Below are positions 17,829 through 26,752 of a DNA stretch of 64,000 nucleotides, piece by piece. The DNA lies in assembly GCA_963666805.2 (NCBI GenBank), contig CAXXWR010000003.1:608616-672615 (forward strand). The letters are read 5' to 3'. This DNA comes from Fusibacter sp963666805. GTDB lineage: Bacteria; Bacillota; Clostridia; Peptostreptococcales; Acidaminobacteraceae. The notes under the pieces were generated by a model. It was not told the origin of the DNA. It saw only the letters and a list, made by a program, of their open reading frames with translations, and did not search any database. The first letter of the stretch is position 1. Every line of letters begins with the position of its first letter. A program made the translations under genes and the position numbers.

Positions 17829-18790
17829 TAATGGGATTCCTCCTGACTAAAAACATCACATAAGGTCCAGTGGTCTTGGTCTATGACTTTCTTTTGACCC
17901 ATTTTTTCATTACAAGCAGTTGTTGCCTTAGTGCATCTGGCTGAAAAGGCACACCCCTCATGGTCAATCGATTCTATACGATTTCCCGGAATCGTCTTTG
18001 GCGGTATTCCGTCAAGTCTTGGAATCGCTTCAAGTAACGCTCGCGTATAGGGATGTCTTGGATTTCCTAGAACCTTTTCACACCGACCATATTCGACAAT
18101 ACGCCCACCGTACATCACCGCAATTTTATCAGCCATTCTCCTCACTACCCCCATATTATGGGTGACCAATAACAGACTTGTCCCATAAGTTTTTCTTAAC
18201 TTTAAGAGTTCGTCAATGAGCTGACTTTGTGTAATGACATCCAAAGCACTGGTCGGTTCATCTGCCAAGAGTAAATCAGGTTCTAAAGACATAGCAAGTC
18301 CAATAGCAACCCGTTGGTTCATGCCACCTGATAATTGTACTGGGTAACTTCTTAATACTTCATCAACATCATTAAAACCCATATTAGAAAGAATGTCATA
18401 TGCCTTTCGATAGGCAGCCTTCCTGCTTATTTTTTGATGTGCACGAAGGGTTTCATAAAATAGAGTCTTTATTTTTCGAGTAGGATCAAGCGAGGCTGTT
18501 GGCTCTTGAAATATCATACCGATTCCAGCACCTCTAATAGGTCTCGTTTCATTCCGCGTCATATGCTCAAGATTTAAGTCATGGTATAGCACTTCCCCCG
18601 CTGTGATTTCAATTTTCTTTGACATTCTCAAAATGGTATTCAAGAGTGTCGTTTTCCCACAACCACTTTCTCCAATAACACAGGTAATTTCATTGGGTTC
18701 AACACTAAAAGAAACTGATTTTAGAACGCTTTCTCCTGTCTGATATTTAACTGATAATTGATTGACTTCTAGTAATGACGCTCTCTCCAT
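17828..18790 (-). CDS. ABC transporter ATP-binding protein, OppD/NikD type
   Basis: The 320-residue ATPase has Walker A GESGCGKTT, signature LSGGMNQRVAIGLA, Walker B LLLADEPTSALD, and the long C-terminal oligopeptide/nickel-type extension with four cysteines (CAFSARCTKATTACNEK... C). In relatives this extension can hold an iron-sulfur cluster. It pairs with the OppF/NikE-type ATPase downstream and with two permeases and a binding lipoprotein upstream. Confidence 0.93.
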   Translation of the reverse strand: MERASLLEVNQLSVKYQTGESVLKSVSFSVEPNEITCVIGESGCGKTTLLNTILRMSKKIEITAGEVLYHDLNLEHMTRNETRPIRGAGIGMIFQEPTASLDPTRKIKTLFYETLRAHQKISRKAAYRKAYDILSNMGFNDVDEVLRSYPVQLSGGMNQRVAIGLAMSLEPDLLLADEPTSALDVITQSQLIDELLKLRKTYGTSLLLVTHNMGVVRRMADKIAVMYGGRIVEYGRCEKVLGNPRHPYTRALLEAIPRLDGIPPKTIPGNRIESIDHEGCAFSARCTKATTACNEKMGQKKVIDQDHWTLCDVFSQEESH

Positions 18791-18815
18791 AAAAATGACT
18801 CCTCAATCATGGTCT

Positions 18816-20378
18816 CTAGTTCTTTGCTGTTTCCGCTGTAATTTGATAGTAATCTACAGGACTTTGTTCCATACCTGTCACGCCTGCTTTCGTCACAATA
18901 AACATGTTAAGATGAAACATGTAGCAGTATGAACTGTCTTTTGTAACAATTTGCTGAATTTCTCTTGCATATTCACTTCGTTTTTCAACATCAAATTCTG
19001 AAGTCATCGCCTCAATTAGAGCGTCTACTTCTGGGTTGCTGTAAGATCCAAAATTACCACCGTTACCCGATCCAATTGTATAATTAATATAGGAAAGTGG
19101 ATCTCCTGTTGGCGTCGTTACGTAAGCATAGGCACAAATATCAAAATCATTGCCTTCAAGATACGATCTCACATTGTCCGTTAATTCATAAACCGTTTCA
19201 ATACCAAGCTGGGTCAAAGCTGACTGAAGCGCTTGGGCAGATTGAGGTAACCCTGTTCGACCATATGTGATCAACTTAACTGATACTTTTTCACCGTCTT
19301 TCTCAAGGAAACCATCATTATCTGAATCGACATAACCGCTCTTTTGGAGCAAGGCTTTAGCTTTTTCGATATCATAATCAGGAACATCTGTCATCAAGCT
19401 ATCATCCCCATAAGTAAGTGATGCAGGAAAGGCTGACTTTGTAGGTGTCCCTGCTCCATTTAACAATACATGACTATAAGACTCTTTATCAACGGCCATA
19501 CAGATAGCTCTTCGGAAATTTTCATCATCCATATACTTGTTTTTAAGGTTGAAATAGAGCATATACACACGCGTTGTCGCTGCCTGTGTTATTTCAAATT
19601 GTGAATCCTCTGAAAAAAGAGACAGACTATCATAAGGTAAGCCATAAGCTGCATCTATTTCACCACTTTGCATCGCAAAAGATAATGTATCCACATCAGG
19701 AATACTTTTGATGGTTACACTGGCACATTTAGGCTGACCCGCCCAATAGTTTTCAAAAGGTTCCAAATATGCTTCTTCATCAATACTATAATCTTTTACA
19801 ACGTAAGGTCCCGTGCATACGGGATACTCATTAAAATCAACAGTTCCATCATCGGCTGCTGCATCGACAATACAGGCATAAGGATCACACAAAGAGTTCA
19901 ACAGTATAGGATTCGGGACGCTTGTCGTGATTTTTACTGTATTATCTTCAGCTAAAATATCTTGAATCATTAAATCACTAGCTGCACGCTCATTGTTAGC
20001 AACAAGGCGTTCAAGGCTAGCTTTCACTGCCTTGCCATCCATTACATCTCCATTATGAAATAGTACATGATCGCGTAAGGTCAGTGTCCATGTTAGTTTA
20101 TCATCTGATAAATCGTAGTCTGTCACCAGTACAGGTACAACATTTAAGCTCTTATCAAGTTTGAAGAGTGTTTCTCCTACACCATAGCGGATGGTTCCCC
20201 AGCCATTGTAATTATCTGCAGGATCAAGTTGAGAAAAATTATATACGCCGAAAATAAAATCTGACCTTTCATTCAAGTCAGCCTTTTGAATGTCCTCTGA
20301 ATCTGCCGCCACACTACAAGCAGACAGTGAAAGACTGAATAAAACAATTAATACTACCCATTTAAATCGATTTGTCAT
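18816..20378 (-). CDS. Extracellular solute-binding lipoprotein, nickel/peptide family
   Basis: The 520-residue family 5 binding protein has a lipoprotein signal: MTNRFKW, a hydrophobic core, then the lipobox LSAC with the acylated cysteine. I chose the ATG at 20378 because it overlaps the upstream permease stop as ATGA, giving translational coupling. An upstream in-frame ATG at 20396 would place the ribosome site inside the coding region. The mature domain has LDPADNYNGWGTIRYGVGETLFKL, typical (as I recall) of metal- or metallophore-binding relatives more than of peptide binders. Nearness to larB/larC genes supports nickel, but this is inference. Confidence 0.88.
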   Translation of the reverse strand: MTNRFKWVVLIVLFSLSLSACSVAADSEDIQKADLNERSDFIFGVYNFSQLDPADNYNGWGTIRYGVGETLFKLDKSLNVVPVLVTDYDLSDDKLTWTLTLRDHVLFHNGDVMDGKAVKASLERLVANNERAASDLMIQDILAEDNTVKITTSVPNPILLNSLCDPYACIVDAAADDGTVDFNEYPVCTGPYVVKDYSIDEEAYLEPFENYWAGQPKCASVTIKSIPDVDTLSFAMQSGEIDAAYGLPYDSLSLFSEDSQFEITQAATTRVYMLYFNLKNKYMDDENFRRAICMAVDKESYSHVLLNGAGTPTKSAFPASLTYGDDSLMTDVPDYDIEKAKALLQKSGYVDSDNDGFLEKDGEKVSVKLITYGRTGLPQSAQALQSALTQLGIETVYELTDNVRSYLEGNDFDICAYAYVTTPTGDPLSYINYTIGSGNGGNFGSYSNPEVDALIEAMTSEFDVEKRSEYAREIQQIVTKDSSYCYMFHLNMFIVTKAGVTGMEQSPVDYYQITAETAKN

Positions 20379-21235
20379 TTGCTTTTCTTCCTCCATTTTT
20401 CATTAAATATATTCATTGTATTCATAGGATCTAACACGTCACGAACACTATCACCTAGCAAATTAAACAACACTGATACCATAAAAATAGCAGCACTTGG
20501 ATAAAGGACAAGCCATGGTGCTTGCTGCATAAGACCTCTTCCTTCTGCTAACATGCTCCCCCATTCTGATAATGGAGGCTGTGCTCCTAACCCCAGAAAA
20601 GATAAACCCGCAAGGTTCAAAATAGCATTTCCAATATTCATTGATGCCAAAATAATAATTGGACGCATAACGTTAGGAAAAATATGTTTTCTTAAAATAT
20701 TAAATGTACTTTGACCATTAATCTTGGCAACAAAAATAAAATTTTTGTTCTTCATAGTCAATACAATACTCCTAGACAAACGTGCATATTGTGGCCAACC
20801 CGTTAAAATCAATGCGATAACAGCATTATTAAGGCCCTTGCCTAACATGCCTGCAACTGCAAGTGCCAATACCATCCCTGGAAATGCCAGAAATACATCG
20901 ACAAATCGCATAAATAGCATGTCTAACTTACCGCCAATATAACCACTTACAATCCCAATAGAAGCCCCTATAACTAATGTTGCAAACACAATCAAAAGTG
21001 CAGAAGAAATAGATAGCCACGCACTTGACAATATTCGGGAATAAACACAGCGTCCCAAAGCATCTGTTCCAAAGGGATATTGAGTAGTCGGTGCTAGTTT
21101 TGCAACACTCAAATTTACAAAATAGGGATCATTCGGCATAAAATGCGGTGCTAAGAAACAAAATAAGCAAAACATGAAGACGCCTATCAATAAAATAATC
21201 ATTCTCATCTGTGACTTCTTTTTTTTATGACTCAT
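20375..21235 (-). CDS. ABC transporter permease, OppC/NikC type
   Basis: The 286-residue membrane protein has an N-terminal helix (MIILLIGVFMFCLFCFLAP), a short external loop (FGTDALGRCVYSRIL, a conserved OppC/NikC signature) and five more helices. It carries the EAA-type coupling loop (KINGQSTFNILRKHIFPNVMRPI). It forms the channel with the OppB/NikB-type permease encoded 11 bases upstream. Confidence 0.93.
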   Translation of the reverse strand: MSHKKKKSQMRMIILLIGVFMFCLFCFLAPHFMPNDPYFVNLSVAKLAPTTQYPFGTDALGRCVYSRILSSAWLSISSALLIVFATLVIGASIGIVSGYIGGKLDMLFMRFVDVFLAFPGMVLALAVAGMLGKGLNNAVIALILTGWPQYARLSRSIVLTMKNKNFIFVAKINGQSTFNILRKHIFPNVMRPIIILASMNIGNAILNLAGLSFLGLGAQPPLSEWGSMLAEGRGLMQQAPWLVLYPSAAIFMVSVLFNLLGDSVRDVLDPMNTMNIFNEKWRKKSK

Positions 21236-21246
21236 CCAGCACCTCC

Positions 21247-22209
21247 CTAATTCCTTCTGACACGTGGATCAAGAAGATAATGGATTAAATCTGTTAACAG
21301 ATTAATTACAACATAAATAATAGACATCCATACAACAAAGGCTTGTATGACAGGATAGTCACGCATCAATATGGCATCCATAATCATATAGCCCATTCCT
21401 CGCCACATAAAAATACGCTCTATAGCGGCAGTTCCTCCAAGAAGAGCTCCCATAGACAACCCCAGTAAAGGCACAATGGTAAAAAGCGCATTGCGCAAAA
21501 CACTGAAAAAAAGAATGGTTCTTTCTTTAATGCCTCTCGATAAGGCACTCGATACATATTGACACCCCAACTGTTCCAGTACTGCGGCACGTACTTGTCT
21601 TATATATTTACCTATCATTGGGATACTTAAGGCCAGTGTTGGCAAAATCAAACCTTTTAACCCGTTAGTCGCCAAAATAGGTAATAGCTTTAATTGGATA
21701 GCAAATAAATAAAGTAACAAAAATGAAACAATAAAATTGGGAAGCGAATTGCTGATAAAACTAAACAACCTAACCAAATAATCAATTAAACCCTCCTGCT
21801 TTATCGCTGAAAGGATCCCCAGTGGAACGGCAACCAGTACCGTCAGCAGCATAGATGCTCCTGCCAATAACAAGGTCTTTGGAATTGCCAAAGCTAATGC
21901 TTGAGAAACAGGTTGTCCATCAATAAGCGACTTCCCCATATTCCCCGTTAATACATTATGAAGCCAATTAAAATACTGCTCTATATAGGGTAAATCAAGC
22001 CCAGCTTCTGAACGCATACTCTCAACAATTGATTCTTCAACTGGGATTTCTTGTGCTTGCAAAAGCATTTCAACAGGATCAGATGGCGATAAGTACATCA
22101 ATCCATAGGTAATAAAAGTCACCCCAAATAAGACCGGAATCAGCATCACCAATCGACGACCAATATAATGTATCAGATACTGATTGTGTTTCAGCCCATT
22201 TTTAAACAA
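21247..22209 (-). CDS. ABC transporter permease, OppB/NikB type
   Basis: The 320-residue permease shows the characteristic N terminus (YIGRRLVMLIPVLFGVTFITY), the segment DLPYIEQYFNWLHNVLTGNMGKSL, six predicted helices and the C-terminal ending DLIHYLLDPRVRRN. Its start overlaps the end of the upstream tandem methyltransferase by 8 bases, so the methyltransferase and transporter are translated as one operon. Confidence 0.93.
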   Translation of the reverse strand: MFKNGLKHNQYLIHYIGRRLVMLIPVLFGVTFITYGLMYLSPSDPVEMLLQAQEIPVEESIVESMRSEAGLDLPYIEQYFNWLHNVLTGNMGKSLIDGQPVSQALALAIPKTLLLAGASMLLTVLVAVPLGILSAIKQEGLIDYLVRLFSFISNSLPNFIVSFLLLYLFAIQLKLLPILATNGLKGLILPTLALSIPMIGKYIRQVRAAVLEQLGCQYVSSALSRGIKERTILFFSVLRNALFTIVPLLGLSMGALLGGTAAIERIFMWRGMGYMIMDAILMRDYPVIQAFVVWMSIIYVVINLLTDLIHYLLDPRVRRN

Positions 22210-23728
22210 AGTCTTTCTCCTTAGAAGTATTCTTTTTGGCAGATATCATAAACATCGGCGTTGCCCCATATAAGAGCTTTTCTTTGTCATCCCAAAGTGC
22301 CTCTGTAATGTTCTCTTCTAATACAATACTTGAGAATCCTGATTTTAGTAACCATTTTTTATCTTCAGCTGGTCGTAAAACCCTTTTCAGTCGATGTTCT
22401 GTTTGTGCTTCATTTTCCATTGCCTCATCTCTATCACCGCTAAAATCAGAACCATAGATCTCTAAACATCTTTCATGACGTGCTTTAAATTCATTTTTTA
22501 TAGCAGGATCAGTTTGCATAAGATGCCAGTTAGCATCAAATATTAAGAGTTTTCCACCAGGGCGTATCACTCGATACCACTCATCATAAACCTTTTGGTG
22601 GTCTATAAGTGCATGGGTTACATTGCGACTTATGACGAGATCAAAAGAGTGATCAGCAAAAGGTAAAGCATGACAATCTCCTTCTAGAAAAATCGGTGAC
22701 ACCTTGTTCGCTTTTGCATTGGCTCTTGCATGAGCTAACATGCCACTCGCCCCGTCAAGACCAATCACCCGATGCCCTGCCTGTGATAATAAAATTGAAA
22801 AAAAAGCAGGCCCACATCCAGCATCCAAGATGTCGAGCTTTTCCTGAGAGGGAAGATTTGCATTGATCTTTTCCATCCACGCTTTAGCCTTGAAACTATT
22901 AAGTTCATCATTGACAATCTGGCTGTAATTCTCTGATACATCAGACCAATGTGCATTGATAGTCTCTTGAGAACCTTCTTCAGTTAATTGATGAAGTGAT
23001 TCTGGTTTTTCAAAACAAATGAGAAAATCACTGACCAAAGACTGTTCCTCTCCAGAGACCTCATCGACAAAGCTTTCTTCTTTTACATCTAAAAAGACCT
23101 TTTCCATTCCAGCATCTGATAAAGTTTCTAAATCCCATTGGGGGCGATACTTTTTAGATAAGGGCAGGTTTCTTGCAATTTCGTTAATAGGTGTAGGGTC
23201 TACACCATAATTAGATTGGCTATCGCCATCCTTTGACTCTTTTACTAAATTGTATTCTTTATCATAGTAATACAAATAGTGGTTTCCATCAGCGACTACT
23301 AATCTCCCCCCTGGCTTCAAAATTCTTAGCCATTCACAGTAGGCAGCCTCTGGTTTTTCTAAATTCCATACAAGATTTCTCGAAACAATATAGTCAAAAC
23401 TTTCACTTGCAAAAGGAAGACACTGTGCATCACCCTGCATGGTAAATACATTGACACCCGCTTCATTAAAATTGTCACGGGCTTGCTTAAGCATTTCTTC
23501 TGAATAATCTACAGCTGTCACCCGATGACCTTGTTGTGCTAAAATAATCGAAAAAAAACCTGGCCCACATCCAATATCCAAACAATTCAGCATCTGACCT
23601 TTAGGTGCATTTTTTTCAAGCATTTCTCTAAAATATTGACCTACATCTGTCTTAAGTTGTTCATGAATCGTAATTGAATATCCCTCAGCACGAGAATTCC
23701 AATATTCACAAATTTCATTTAGATACAT
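22202..23728 (-). CDS. Tandem two-domain SAM methyltransferase, first gene of the ABC importer operon
   Basis: The 508-residue protein contains two complete class I methyltransferase domains. The first has LDIGCGPGFFSIILAQQGHR near residues 48-67. The second has LDAGCGPAFFSILLSQAGHR near 300-319. Each begins with a YWNSRAEGYS- or HWSDVSENYS-type helix, so the halves are clearly an internal duplication. It is the first gene of the importer operon and overlaps the permease gene. A plausible role is methylation of a metal-chelating small molecule taken up by the transporter, but nothing in the sequence proves it. A detoxification role is an alternative. Confidence 0.85.
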   Translation of the reverse strand: MYLNEICEYWNSRAEGYSITIHEQLKTDVGQYFREMLEKNAPKGQMLNCLDIGCGPGFFSIILAQQGHRVTAVDYSEEMLKQARDNFNEAGVNVFTMQGDAQCLPFASESFDYIVSRNLVWNLEKPEAAYCEWLRILKPGGRLVVADGNHYLYYYDKEYNLVKESKDGDSQSNYGVDPTPINEIARNLPLSKKYRPQWDLETLSDAGMEKVFLDVKEESFVDEVSGEEQSLVSDFLICFEKPESLHQLTEEGSQETINAHWSDVSENYSQIVNDELNSFKAKAWMEKINANLPSQEKLDILDAGCGPAFFSILLSQAGHRVIGLDGASGMLAHARANAKANKVSPIFLEGDCHALPFADHSFDLVISRNVTHALIDHQKVYDEWYRVIRPGGKLLIFDANWHLMQTDPAIKNEFKARHERCLEIYGSDFSGDRDEAMENEAQTEHRLKRVLRPAEDKKWLLKSGFSSIVLEENITEALWDDKEKLLYGATPMFMISAKKNTSKEKDFV

Positions 23729-23808
23729 CTCATTTCCTCCATTTAATGTTCATTCTCTATTCATCTCACATTAGATTTTCATTTTGATCTTTTAGGGCAT
23801 ACAAAAAA

Positions 23809-23850
23809 CCACAAAAGAAAGAATTTTGATTCTACAAATTCTCAAACCTT
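23809..23850 (-). terminator. Possible weak terminator downstream of larB
   Basis: On the minus strand AGAATTT and AAATTCT pair around a 9-nt loop, followed by a T-rich tract. The stem is AT-only, so read-through into the methyltransferase-importer operon is possible. The rest of 23729-23942 holds no gene that I can see. Confidence 0.4.
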
Positions 23851-23942
23851 CATGGTTAGTATTTTTTTATTTTATATAATTGTCTTTTAAGATTATTTTT
23901 TTCTTCATTTATCTCTATTTTTAATGAGCCTTCATGACTCTT

Positions 23943-24704
23943 TTAAATATTAGAAATTTTTTTGCGATTAATCATACTGGCATTATAGCCCGCTCCAAAA
24001 CCATTATCAATATTAACGACACTTACGCCACTTGAACATGAATTTAACATAGAGAGTAGTGCCGCCAATCCGTTAAAAGAAGCACCATATCCAACACTCG
24101 TTGGAACTGCAATAACTGGACAGTCAACCAGTCCTCCAACGACGCTTGCGATAGCACCTTCCATACCAGCGACTGCTATAACAACATTAGCACTCATGAT
24201 TTCATCAAGGTGAGCGAGTAAACGGTGTAAACCAGCTACGCCTACATCATATAATCGTATAACGTGATTTCCAAAAGCTTCTGCTGTTATCGCTGCTTCT
24301 TCAGCAACTGGCATATCACTTGTTCCACCAGATACGACAACAATATTGCCACATCCTTTAATAGGTTGGTATTTTCCTATAATACCAATTCTACTCATGT
24401 CATCATAATTAAGTGGATGTCGCTTGTCAATAGTTTCAGCCACTTTTTTATCAATTCTGGTTATAAGTATTGTCTTTTCCTCATTGTTTTTCATGACCTT
24501 TATGATTTCAATAATTTGTTCTGCAGTTTTACCCGCTCCATAAATAACTTCTGGATAACCTTGTCTCAATTTTCGATGATGATCAATTTTAGCAAATCCA
24601 ATATCTTCAAATGGTTTTTTCTTTAACGCAAGCAAGGCTTTCTCAAGAGAAATTTTTCCCTCTTGTAACTCAATCAAAACCGATTCTATTTGTTGATAAC
24701 TCAT
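23943..24704 (-). CDS. larB: LarB, nicotinate-dinucleotide carboxylase/hydrolase for nickel-pincer cofactor
   Basis: The 253-residue protein has the PurE-like carboxylase core of LarB: VVSGGTSDMPVAEEAAITAEA near residues 127-147, then VIAVAGMEGAIASVVGGLVDCPVIAVPTSVGYGAS. LarB carboxylates and hydrolyses nicotinic acid adenine dinucleotide in the first step of nickel-pincer (NPN) synthesis. Length is normal. It is the last gene of the sigma54-driven unit, downstream of the chemoreceptor-like gene and larC. No larE or classical larA is in the window, so the pathway must draw on genes elsewhere. Confidence 0.93.
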   Translation of the reverse strand: MSYQQIESVLIELQEGKISLEKALLALKKKPFEDIGFAKIDHHRKLRQGYPEVIYGAGKTAEQIIEIIKVMKNNEEKTILITRIDKKVAETIDKRHPLNYDDMSRIGIIGKYQPIKGCGNIVVVSGGTSDMPVAEEAAITAEAFGNHVIRLYDVGVAGLHRLLAHLDEIMSANVVIAVAGMEGAIASVVGGLVDCPVIAVPTSVGYGASFNGLAALLSMLNSCSSGVSVVNIDNGFGAGYNASMINRKKISNI

Positions 24705-24735
24705 CTGCCACTCTCTTTCTTTATCTAATAAAATT

Positions 24736-25554
24736 TTAGATTTTATATGCTAATTCCTGTAAATCTAAAGTTAAGCCTCCTAAAGACTCAATGGAGGATA
24801 CAATCTCCTCAGTTGCAAGCTTTTGGGCTTCACTCATATTCTCCACATGTTTTAATGCTTCTTCTTGTAATGCAAGTTTGTTTTGAATATCCAATAAAAT
24901 ATTTTGAACCCTTTTTACTGCTTCAACACTATTGATAGATAGCTTTCTCAATTCAGCTGCAACAACAGCAAAACCTAACCCTTGTTTGCCTGCTCTTGCA
25001 GCCTCAAGACTAGCATTCAACCCTAAAAGGTTGGATTGCTTAGAAATATTGTTCAAAAGAAGTAAGATTTCGTCTGATTCATTAAGATTTTCAACCATAC
25101 TTTTACTATTTTCATGAGCATTTGTAAGTCTTTCATCTATAATCGTCGCTTTACTTGATAACTCTTGACTTGAACTCCCCACTTCATTTGCGACGGAAGC
25201 AATACTCTCTACTGCAAATAATAGTTCTTCTTGATTTTCTAGGCTATAACCAAAACCTAACGCACCAATAATTTCGTTTTTCTCATTGTAAAGTGGCACT
25301 TGTATACTCTTAAAAGAGACACCCCAAACGTCTTTGGGAATGACTTTTGAAAATGACTTTTCTTCGTTGATGACTTCCCACATGCCATCACCTGATTTTA
25401 ACATTTCGCCTACAGGCGACTCATGTTTTAAAGTCTTTCCAGGTAAATAATAGACAAATTGTTTTTTATCCGCTATGCCAATCATACAATCAAATGGAAA
25501 AACACTTTGCATAATGGGTGCTGACTTTTTAATTGCTTCAATAAGTGTGTCCAT
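24736..25554 (-). CDS. Soluble methyl-accepting chemotaxis-type signalling protein
   Basis: The 272-residue protein has no membrane helix. Residues 1-110 form a sensory domain of PAS or cache-like size (MIGIADKKQFVYYLPGKTL; VPLYNEKNEIIGALGFGYSL). The remainder is a shortened chemoreceptor hairpin with the tip LLLLNNISKQSNLLGLNASLEAARAGKQGLGF, recognisable as the CheA/CheW-contact region. It sits between larC and larB, overlapping larC by 17 bases, so it may sense a pathway substrate or nickel state inside the cell. That role is inferred from position. Confidence 0.85.
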   Translation of the reverse strand: MDTLIEAIKKSAPIMQSVFPFDCMIGIADKKQFVYYLPGKTLKHESPVGEMLKSGDGMWEVINEEKSFSKVIPKDVWGVSFKSIQVPLYNEKNEIIGALGFGYSLENQEELLFAVESIASVANEVGSSSQELSSKATIIDERLTNAHENSKSMVENLNESDEILLLLNNISKQSNLLGLNASLEAARAGKQGLGFAVVAAELRKLSINSVEAVKRVQNILLDIQNKLALQEEALKHVENMSEAQKLATEEIVSSIESLGGLTLDLQELAYKI

Positions 25555-26356
25555 TGGTACCTCTCGTCTCTTCTGATGCGTCTAAGCAGTCGATCAATTC
25601 ACCCATGTATACTTTGACAGCACCTCGTTTTCCTGTTTCACGTTTTCCGCTACCATATCCTATCTTTTGAATATCCATCTTAGGACACGGCTGATAGTTT
25701 TCTGCTAAACACTTGATAATCCCCATACCAGTCGGTGTTATCATCTCTGTAGAAACATCATCCTGAACAAGGGGGATCGTTGTATGCTCCAGCATGTTTT
25801 TTACTGCTGGAACAGGAACTGATAAGACCATACCATTTTTGCACTCTATAAACCCACTACCATCATGTAATTCAGACGCCAATATTTTATCAGGTGCAAG
25901 TGCTACAATACAGATTGAAACACCTATAATATCAATAATTGAATCTACAGCACCTATTTCGTGAAAATAGACATCTTCAATATTTTTACCATGTGCTTTA
26001 GCTTCTGCTAATGCCACTTCTAAAAATATACGCTTGCTGATTGCTTTAGCACGTTCATCTATATCACTTTGGTCAATAATGGCGTTTACACATGTTAAAT
26101 TTCTATTGTGATCTGCATCCGTATAATCCTCACTTTGCAAATCATTTAAAATGAGTTGTTCATCTATTACAACATCAACATCTGTCATCATAATATTATG
26201 TTTCTTTCTTTTTTTAACGACCAATTCATAACCCTTAACATTTAATTTTTTGAGTTCCTGTTTTAAATATAAGGGATCAACCCCTAAATCAATAAGTGCG
26301 CCCATTGACATATCACCACTAATCCCAGATGTACAGTCAAAATACAATATTTTCAT
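25538..26356 (-). CDS. larC: LarC lacking its C-terminal LarC2 domain
   Basis: The 272-residue protein starts MKILYFDCTSGISGDM, the LarC hallmark, and continues with the histidine-rich loop of family members (HGKNIEDVYFHEIGAVDSIIDIIG; TPTGMGIIK; GYGSGKRETGKRGAVKVYMGEL). Full LarC is about 400 residues and ends with a CTP-dependent LarC2 domain that starts near an ETNIDD-type motif. Here the frame stops 17 residues after GEL, and the following bases already encode another protein. In Lactobacillus larC is split and joined by ribosomal frameshifting. I see no LarC2 coding sequence in another frame here, so nickel insertion would need LarC2 elsewhere or a variant reaction. Confidence 0.85.
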   Translation of the reverse strand: MKILYFDCTSGISGDMSMGALIDLGVDPLYLKQELKKLNVKGYELVVKKRKKHNIMMTDVDVVIDEQLILNDLQSEDYTDADHNRNLTCVNAIIDQSDIDERAKAISKRIFLEVALAEAKAHGKNIEDVYFHEIGAVDSIIDIIGVSICIVALAPDKILASELHDGSGFIECKNGMVLSVPVPAVKNMLEHTTIPLVQDDVSTEMITPTGMGIIKCLAENYQPCPKMDIQKIGYGSGKRETGKRGAVKVYMGELIDCLDASEETRGTNGHTY

Positions 26357-26364
26357 TTTATCTC

Positions 26365-26637
26365 CTACTGATTATATTCATCCCATGCCGTTTTGTACAT
26401 TTCTTCCCATGTCTTAAAGACTGTTTTTCCTTGCACTGATGAATCAAATGCAAAACGGTCACCAACTACAAAATCCGAACTCCAATTAATAAAGACTGCT
26501 GTCGAAAAGGTGTACTCTTCAAAGGAATTATAATGGGTGTATTTTCTCATAAAAGCATCATTAAATATTGCCTCTAATTCTGCTCTTGTCTCATAAATAG
26601 CAACCATTTTTGTTGGATACTGATCTGATGTACTCAT
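26365..26637 (-). CDS. Small protein of unknown function in the larC operon
   Basis: The 90-residue protein starts at the ATG at 26637, chosen because AAGGAG lies 7 bases upstream; a longer frame from 26673 lacks a ribosome site. It begins MSTSDQYPTKMVAIYETRAE and has aromatic-rich segments (YTHYNSFEEYTFSTAVFINW; WEEMYKTAWDEYNQ). There is no signal peptide or known motif. It lies between the hydroxyacyl dehydrogenase-like gene and larC, in the same orientation, 8 bases ahead of larC. I do not recognise it. Confidence 0.65.
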   Translation of the reverse strand: MSTSDQYPTKMVAIYETRAELEAIFNDAFMRKYTHYNSFEEYTFSTAVFINWSSDFVVGDRFAFDSSVQGKTVFKTWEEMYKTAWDEYNQ

Positions 26638-26699
26638 AAACCGACTCCTTCTTTTACCCCTTGTACTTATCATTTATTCTCTTCTATCTCTTGAAAAAA

Positions 26700-26744
26700 G
26701 AATTCATTCTCGGATGAAACAGCTGACCCTCCGAAAATGAATTC
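26700..26744 (-). other. Intergenic hairpin inside the catabolic operon
   Basis: Two 15-base arms (26700-26714 and 26730-26744) pair with one mismatch around a 15-base loop, between the dehydrogenase-like gene and the 90-residue gene. There is no strong T tract, so an RNA processing or stability element seems more likely than a full terminator. Confidence 0.6.
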
Positions 26745-26752
26745 AGCATCAC

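Noticed and set aside
25400..25540. A possible programmed frameshift joining LarC to LarC2
   Set aside because: Downstream bases encode the chemoreceptor-like protein, and no LarC2-type motif (ETNIDD) is visible in the other frames.
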